Source: DATLYB01 sp964502525
Lineage (GTDB): Bacteria; Bacteroidota; Bacteroidia; Chitinophagales; CAIOSU01
Direction: 5' to 3'
Length of the DNA: 19,680 nt
NCBI GenBank assembly: GCA_964502525.1
Contig: CAZCXH010000088.1
Span: 1 to 19,680 of the forward strand
The notes beneath the pieces are model-generated. The model did not search any database. It was not told the origin of the DNA and was given only the letters and a program-made list of their open reading frames with translations. Position numbers and translations under genes: made by a program. Of this stretch, positions 15,772 through 19,680 are shown piece after piece (within the stretch, counting starts at the first letter, position 1; every line of letters begins with the position of its first letter).

Positions 15772-15811
15772 GCTCTTCAGTTTTAATGATGTTTTACAGT
15801 CACGATAATCA
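15722..15811 (-). repeat. 90-bp leader/signal-peptide repeat, copy 2
   Basis: The partner of 15070-15159, in direct orientation 652 bp away, 89 of 90 positions identical. It covers the leader and signal-peptide codons of the 204-residue gene. Sequence similarity falls after the cassette, so the heads differ. Confidence 0.9.
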
Positions 15812-15847
15812 AGATCAGGATTTTCATAACGGAATATTTAGGAATTA

Positions 15848-17077
15848 TTAAATATTCCCCTTGAACCCGTCAAACTCCCTGTAGAGATAGATCATGTAAG
15901 CCACAATCAGGGAGCACGCTACCGTGCCCATTAGGTCCAGCAACCCATTGGTTCCCACCAGCACATGAACAACGGCAAAGCCTGCAATCGCAACAAGCAG
16001 GCAAAGGCTCAATATTCCAAAATAAAGCGATCTGGAAAACGGGGCGTTTTGTATGATGGAATACAAACCCTCGTTCACACGTCCCGCACCGGCAACAGCC
16101 ACTTCCCTTCTGCCCATGAACAGCATCACCAACGTCAGCGTGAGCAGCGACAGGATAATCAAGCCCCATTCGGAAAGCGTTGGAACGGTCAATGCAGCCC
16201 CGGAATCGAACAGCACAAATGGAGAGAAAGAACTGATGTCAGTCCCGATCATCCAGTTTTGGGGAAGCCCTGTCTGCGGGAAACTGGGCACTTCCTGCCA
16301 TGCAGAACCATTCCATTTGGCTATGCCGGCAAATGTCCCGCCCGGAGCATCACCTGAATTATAGTAAAAGGAAACACTTGCCTCCCCTGAACCGGAAGTG
16401 CGGTCAACATGGTGGTAATAAGCAGTGTTAAAAGTGCCGATAGAGCCTATGATGCTTCCAAAAGAATAAGAGCCTCCGGCATTACCTGTTATTTCGCACA
16501 CCTTGTAAGTTTGTGAAGAAGCGGACTCGGGCGTGATAATTATTTTACGCTGTCCTGAACCGCCTCCCACCGGAAACTCATAACCATCCGTTGAATTAGT
16601 CGGTCGTGACAGACCACCGGATGAGGATGAACTGGTGATGTAACCGCCTGAACTCGCTACCGCACCGGTGCTGGCGTTAGTAACCGTAGCTACAAAGCCT
16701 TGCGTATTCATCACTACGCCACCCACATCGAGATGATTGGAAATCCCGATGGCGCGGGCAAGCGTCTTAGTGCCGCTGCCCTGACAATATAAATTGTAGA
16801 AATTAGTGGTGCCGCTGCCCTGAACAGTCTGATTGCCTCCGTGTAACACAACAGCGCTGCCACTATTATTATTGATAGTGGCATTGTTGGTGTAGTGCCC
16901 GGAAACATAAAGATTGCCGCTGTTGTTGATGGTTCCGCTGTTGTTGCGCAACTCAGCTAAGGCATACACATTGCACCCGCCCTGGATGGTAATGGTAGCC
17001 CCGTTGTTGGTGTGCTGCGCATGGGCGGCCAGACCAGCTAAAGCAACCAGCAGAAAAATGATTCTTGTTGTTTTCAT
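15848..17077 (-). CDS. Secreted IPTL-CTERM protein with extra C-terminal membrane segments
   Basis: A 409-residue protein. Its signal peptide (MKTTRIIFLLVALAGLAAHAQ) is followed by an Asn/Ser/Gly-rich repeat region (about 22-160: NNSGTINNSGN, NNATINNNSGS) like a beta-solenoid, then a beta domain to about 295. Residues 298-305 are VPTLSEWG, then a hydrophobic helix (306-322) and GRR (322-324). This is the IPTLxxWG-CTERM sorting pattern handled by exosortase XrtH-type enzymes in known systems. Normally that signal ends the protein; here about 85 residues follow with two more hydrophobic helices (about 351-374 and 379-398). The protein may be anchored or processed differently. It heads the secreted array. 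No exosortase gene is in the window. Confidence 0.85.
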   Translation of the reverse strand: MKTTRIIFLLVALAGLAAHAQHTNNGATITIQGGCNVYALAELRNNSGTINNSGNLYVSGHYTNNATINNNSGSAVVLHGGNQTVQGSGTTNFYNLYCQGSGTKTLARAIGISNHLDVGGVVMNTQGFVATVTNASTGAVASSGGYITSSSSSGGLSRPTNSTDGYEFPVGGGSGQRKIIITPESASSQTYKVCEITGNAGGSYSFGSIIGSIGTFNTAYYHHVDRTSGSGEASVSFYYNSGDAPGGTFAGIAKWNGSAWQEVPSFPQTGLPQNWMIGTDISSFSPFVLFDSGAALTVPTLSEWGLIILSLLTLTLVMLFMGRREVAVAGAGRVNEGLYSIIQNAPFSRSLYFGILSLCLLVAIAGFAVVHVLVGTNGLLDLMGTVACSLIVAYMIYLYREFDGFKGNI

Positions 17078-17092
17078 GACAAAGTGTTTTAT

Positions 17093-17221
17093 GGATTACG
17101 AAAATATTTTATTGATTATTGAAAAAACCCCAGCAGAAACCGGACAAGCATCAAAGCCTAAGATTGAATCAGCGCCAGACGAAAGCAATGAAAGCGTTGC
17201 AACAAGCAGGATTTTTTTCAT
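17093..17221 (-). CDS. Possible 42-residue signal-peptide ORF
   Basis: This short open frame reads MKKILLVATLSLLSSGADSI and then 22 more residues to a TAA. It has a good signal-peptide profile but almost no mature part. It lies 15 bp before the IPTL-CTERM gene and just after the likely array promoter. The bases just upstream (GACCGGTGAATTAAAATCT, minus-strand context reversed) resemble those at the 197-residue gene start (12580-12604). It may be a decayed member of the LDVNG family or a leader peptide. Evidence is weak. Confidence 0.3.
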
Positions 17222-17249
17222 GACCGGTGAATTAAAATCTGATTAAGAC

Positions 17250-17354
17250 TCTATGCAAACCTGCTAAATGCGCAGTAGAAAGTCAATCACCGAAAAGGTG
17301 ATATTTTAAAAAGCAGAATGTCATACCGGAAACTACGTAAGTACGTTTTCGTAC
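17250..17354 (-). promoter_or_regulatory. Probable array promoter region with palindromic motifs
   Basis: On the minus strand, TTG-N20-CAGGTTTG (box near 17256-17263) is one mismatch from the Bacteroidetes TTG/TAnnTTTG promoter. Upstream lie a 6-bp hairpin with arms 17286-17291 and 17297-17302 (ATCACC/GGTGAT, loop GAAAA) and an ACGTA-rich stretch at 17334-17354 that contains GTACG-TTTT-CGTAC (17341-17354) and TACGTAAGTACGT. These could be regulator sites for the adjacent response regulator, or the hairpin could be its terminator. Confidence 0.45.
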
Positions 17355-17389
17355 CTCCGATTCAGGGAACATGAAACCGGACCCACAAA

Positions 17390-18067
17390 TCAACTGCTGA
17401 TTAAATCATTGCGGATAGCAAATTTCACCAGGCCGGTGACATTGGAAACACCCAACTTGCTGTAGATGTGATTGCGATGGGTTTTGAAAGTGTCGTATGA
17501 AATAAAGAGTTTTTTGGTGATTTCGTAAGGATCATTGCCGTCAAGCATCAGGCTCATGACCTCTAATTCCCGCGGGGTAAGTCTGTATCTTAAAACAAAT
17601 TCATCTTTGAACAGGGGTGAAGAAAACGCCTCGCTTTCAGAGTTGCTGATGATCACAAAATCTTTGTTCTGACCATTTAAAATTCGTTCCAGCCCGTCAG
17701 CCAGCAGCCTTGATGACATGTCTTTGGTTACAAATCCGTCAGCGCCTGCTTTTCTCGCTTTATCTATAATTTCTTTCGTTCCATACCCTGTCAATATCAC
17801 CACTTTCATCTTCGGGTGCTTCTGCTTGACTTCGCGGCATATCGGCAAGCCGTCTTCTCCGTTAAGATTCAGGTCGAGCAATATGATCCTGCATGAATTA
17901 TACAATAAATAATTCATATCCAATAAATAATTCGCAAGCTCCTGCCGCGACCGGAAAATCTCAGCCACTTCAAACAATTCAGTTGAATTGATGATTAAGC
18001 GCAAGCCCTCGGAAAACATTTCCTGATCTTCCACAATCACAATCTTCTCCTTGTTAGCAGTTTTCAT
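17390..18067 (-). CDS. NarL/LuxR-type response regulator
   Basis: A 225-residue protein. The receiver domain (about 7-135) has the acidic pair E13-D14, the phosphoacceptor D65 in IILLDLNLNGEDG, T93 in ILTGYG and K115 in GFVTKD. The C-terminal LuxR-type HTH (about 160-225) starts LTPRELEVMSLMLDG and has the recognition region SYDTFKTHRNHIYSKLGVSN. It is a cytoplasmic DNA-binding regulator, expected to be phosphorylated by the kinase encoded 34 bp upstream. The gene ends 168 bp before the probable array leader, so the secreted array is a reasonable but unproven target. All key residues are present. Confidence 0.95.
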   Translation of the reverse strand: MKTANKEKIVIVEDQEMFSEGLRLIINSTELFEVAEIFRSRQELANYLLDMNYLLYNSCRIILLDLNLNGEDGLPICREVKQKHPKMKVVILTGYGTKEIIDKARKAGADGFVTKDMSSRLLADGLERILNGQNKDFVIISNSESEAFSSPLFKDEFVLRYRLTPRELEVMSLMLDGNDPYEITKKLFISYDTFKTHRNHIYSKLGVSNVTGLVKFAIRNDLISS

Positions 18068-18101
18068 TATTCAGTAAATCCATTCGTTAATCATTGCTTC
18101 T

Positions 18102-19163
18102 TTATTTCCTGAATCGCGGAAAGGAGAAATAAAATGTTGACCCTTCCCCCGGCTGACTGCTCACGCCAACCTGCCCTTTGTGTTCTTCAACAACCTTCTT
18201 GACGGTCGCCAGCCCCAATCCGGTTGCTTTTTCACCGGATGTTGCTTTAGCGCTCGACCGAGAGAACGGCTTGAAAAGTTTGTGTATTTCATCCTCCGGA
18301 ATGCCGACACCGGCATCCATCACCTCGGTAGTTATCATGGAGGCCTTCTCCGAAATCCTTACGCGCACCGAACTTCCGGGATGCGAATATTTAACGGCAT
18401 TGGACAGCAGGTTATCCATCGCTTCCCGCATGTATTCATCGTCAAACTCAGCAGTAATGCCCTTGCTGCCAGCTTCTAGTATTATTTTAATCTCCTTGCG
18501 GTCAGCGAGTATTTGGCTGAGCGTGATCGTTTGCCGCAAAAACTCAACATAATCATGCATCTGAATATTAAGGTTGATGGAGCCAGCATCTATTTTTGAA
18601 ATATCGAGCAGATTGCGCACCATATTCAACGAGTTTCTGCTCGTCTTGTTGATAACACCCAGTATTTCGCGCTTGCTCTGCGTGATTTGTTTTATTTCAC
18701 CATCGCTCAACAAAAATTCGGAAAAAGAATGAATAGCTCCAAGCGGTGTCATCAGGTCGTGTGCCGCAACGCCAAGATACCTGTTTTTCTCCTCGTTCAA
18801 TTGTTCGAGTTTTTCATTCTTCTCTTTAAGCAATTCCTGCTGCCTTCTCAGCGAACTGACCGCCAGCGCAATTATTAAGAACATCGCAAGCCTTACAAAT
18901 CCATTCCATAGCGGTATGAAAACAGTAGAGTAATCCGGACCTGAAAGGTCGTCCGCAACATAACAAATAAGTCCTGCTGTAATGGAAGCAATGCCAACGG
19001 TGCTTTTGGCAATACCCTTTATGCCTGCCAATAAAATTAACGGAATCAAATAAAAGATGGAGAAAGTCAGCTCAGAACCCGACAGCCAGTCAATAAGACC
19101 AAATAAGGCAATCAGCAGGAAGTAAAAACTGATTTGAAGGAATTGTTTCTTCCCGCCCATCAT
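18102..19163 (-). CDS. Membrane sensor histidine kinase
   Basis: A 353-residue protein with four predicted membrane helices (about 8-28, 32-50, 53-71, 84-104) and no large periplasmic sensor domain, so it probably senses through the membrane, much as MASE-like kinases do. A short coiled coil (105-128) leads to HisKA with H135 in AAHDLMTPLGAIHS. The HATPase domain has the N box NLLSNAVKYS (N255), G1 DAGVGIP (283-289) and G2 GLGLA (315-319). No receiver domain is fused. It is transcribed with the response regulator, probably from the TATATTTG box at 19192-19199, about 30 bp upstream. An alternative start at 19160 (second Met) is equally possible. Confidence 0.95.
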   Translation of the reverse strand: MMGGKKQFLQISFYFLLIALFGLIDWLSGSELTFSIFYLIPLILLAGIKGIAKSTVGIASITAGLICYVADDLSGPDYSTVFIPLWNGFVRLAMFLIIALAVSSLRRQQELLKEKNEKLEQLNEEKNRYLGVAAHDLMTPLGAIHSFSEFLLSDGEIKQITQSKREILGVINKTSRNSLNMVRNLLDISKIDAGSINLNIQMHDYVEFLRQTITLSQILADRKEIKIILEAGSKGITAEFDDEYMREAMDNLLSNAVKYSHPGSSVRVRISEKASMITTEVMDAGVGIPEDEIHKLFKPFSRSSAKATSGEKATGLGLATVKKVVEEHKGQVGVSSQPGEGSTFYFSFPRFRK

Positions 19164-19191
19164 GAAGTTCCTCGTTCGTTTAAGAGTACTT

Positions 19192-19199
19192 CAAATATA
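19192..19199 (-). promoter_or_regulatory. Promoter -7 box of the kinase operon
   Basis: TATATTTG on the minus strand matches TAnnTTTG. A TTG lies 16 nt further upstream, slightly closer than the usual 19-20. The predicted start would give a leader of about 24 nt. Confidence 0.5.
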
Positions 19200-19256
19200 T
19201 CCATATATCCCGAAACAAGGTGAAATCGTGAACGGAAACCTGTTGCCAATGGTATA

Positions 19257-19297
19257 AAACACGAAAGGGGAACCAACATTATGCTGATTCCCCTTTC
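19257..19297 (-). terminator. Rho-independent-type hairpin
   Basis: Perfect 10-bp stem with arms 19288-19297 and 19263-19272 (GAAAGGGGAA/TTCCCCTTTC) and a 15-nt loop. On the minus strand GTG and then four T residues follow. It would end the ncRNA candidate before the kinase operon. Confidence 0.65.
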
Positions 19298-19526
19298 AGT
19301 TCCGCTGATGCCGCAGCACAGAGGAACGTCCGGATTCCTGCTGCCAGGCCTCATTCGTGTTACAACACCCTTTCGGGCCGATGTCCCAGGAATTATACCC
19401 TGCTAAGGTTTCCCTCCCAATTGCTCCGGAGTTTGTTTTCTTCAGCGGCATAGCCCTCTTAAGCCCTCTAAAAACCAAAGTCAAATTAAAGAACTCTTCA
19501 GGCTTGCCTCACAGCGTTCACCAGGA
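19257..19526 (-). ncRNA. Candidate structured non-coding RNA of unknown family
   Basis: The minus strand has a TACCTTTG promoter box at 19532-19539 with a TTG 21 nt upstream, then about 270 nt ending in a perfect 10-bp hairpin followed by TTTT. The predicted transcript contains CCC-GAAA-GGG, GTGT-TGTA-ACAC and CCTG-GCAG-CAGG hairpins in its centre. A 7-bp long-range helix (19445-19451 with 19308-19314, GCGGCAT/ATGCCGC) encloses about 130 nt. A 62-codon open frame (19296-19484) exists, but its Trp/Cys-rich translation looks unlike a protein. The overall layout recalls 6S RNA, but I cannot match its conserved sequence; RNase P, tmRNA and SRP RNA signatures are not present in this orientation. 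Confidence 0.45.
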
Positions 19527-19597
19527 TTCGGCAAAGGTATAAAACCGGAACAGCGATTTGCAAATTTTTCATCGGACATTTTTGCGCACATTCATTC

Positions 19598-19614
19598 AAC
19601 CTAAAACTTAGGTT
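19598..19614. repeat. Perfect palindrome near the window edge
   Basis: AACCTAA/TTAGGTT with a 3-nt loop, upstream of the ncRNA candidate. It could be an operator or the terminator of a gene beyond the window. No gene is visible in 19540-19680. Confidence 0.4.
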
Positions 19615-19680
19615 ACCAACACGTTCTTAGTAACGCTTCCAAAATAACTTCAACAATTTACGGATAAATCCTATAATTGA

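Noticed and set aside
15783..15827. 14-codon frame MKILILIIVTVKHH before the 204-residue gene
   Set aside because: It resembles a signal-peptide start but is too short; the same sequence (from the repeat) precedes the next gene without a start codon. Possibly chance or a trace of a lost gene.
19300..19451. Similarity of the plus strand (GAGGAACGTCCGG ... GCCAGG) to the conserved 5' core of RNase P RNA
   Set aside because: The rest of the expected conserved core, including the ACAGAA-type 3' element, is missing, and the promoter and terminator signals point to the minus strand.

Overview
The window looks like a Bacteroidota (Bacteroidetes) chromosome segment. Supporting signs are promoter-like TAnnTTTG boxes, weak or absent Shine-Dalgarno sequences, a DUF4369/TlpA-type thioredoxin protein, a TonB C-terminal domain fused to MORN-like repeats, many secreted proteins with an LDVNG motif, and intergenic DNA rich in hairpin repeats. 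Every gene I accept is on the minus strand, so transcription runs from high to low coordinates. All family assignments come from reading the translations; no database was searched.

Right end (17.2-19.7 kb): a likely structured non-coding RNA with a Bacteroidetes-type promoter box and a terminator-like hairpin (about 19257-19526), then a histidine kinase and a NarL/LuxR-type response regulator in one operon, then a 170-bp regulatory-looking gap carrying an ACGTA-rich palindromic motif and a near-consensus promoter.

Centre (6.7-17.2 kb): an array of secreted proteins. It starts with an IPTL-CTERM protein and continues with nine proteins that share one N-terminal cassette (signal peptide plus an N-x-GID-x-x-SP-x-x-KLDVNG motif at residues 20-37) joined to different C-terminal heads. 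The heads are an unknown beta-rich domain, two tail-fibre-like proteins with peptidase S74 (endosialidase-type chaperone) domains, a C1q-like jelly roll, two other small beta domains, and three tandem paralogues that resemble the C-terminal domain of sponge and other animal short-chain collagen C4 (spongin-type) proteins. The last gene, a secreted TlpA-like thiol-disulfide oxidoreductase, lies 60 bp after the three cysteine-rich collagen-like genes, which suggests a redox partner. The array looks like modular cell-surface or secreted recognition proteins. The two-component system and the palindromic motif just upstream are candidate regulators.

Left part (0-6.7 kb): an accessory region with a PemK/MazF-like toxin-antitoxin pair, a decayed DUF5615 PIN-like gene, a HigB/HigA pair with its own operator palindrome, and an orphan antitoxin-like gene. 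Between these lie glycerol kinase (glpK), a small secreted protein and a MORN/TonB protein. Two copies of a roughly 90-bp structured repeat (near 57-147 on plus and 2558-2649 on minus) keep two helices through compensatory base changes, so they look like a mobile or RNA-encoding element and not protein-coding DNA.

Most notable: (1) collagen-C4-like and C1q-like animal-type extracellular domains in one bacterial array with a dedicated thioredoxin-like protein; (2) N-terminal cassette duplication driving head diversification (90-bp repeat, 89/90 identical); (3) the covarying structured repeat; (4) the unidentified ncRNA candidate.
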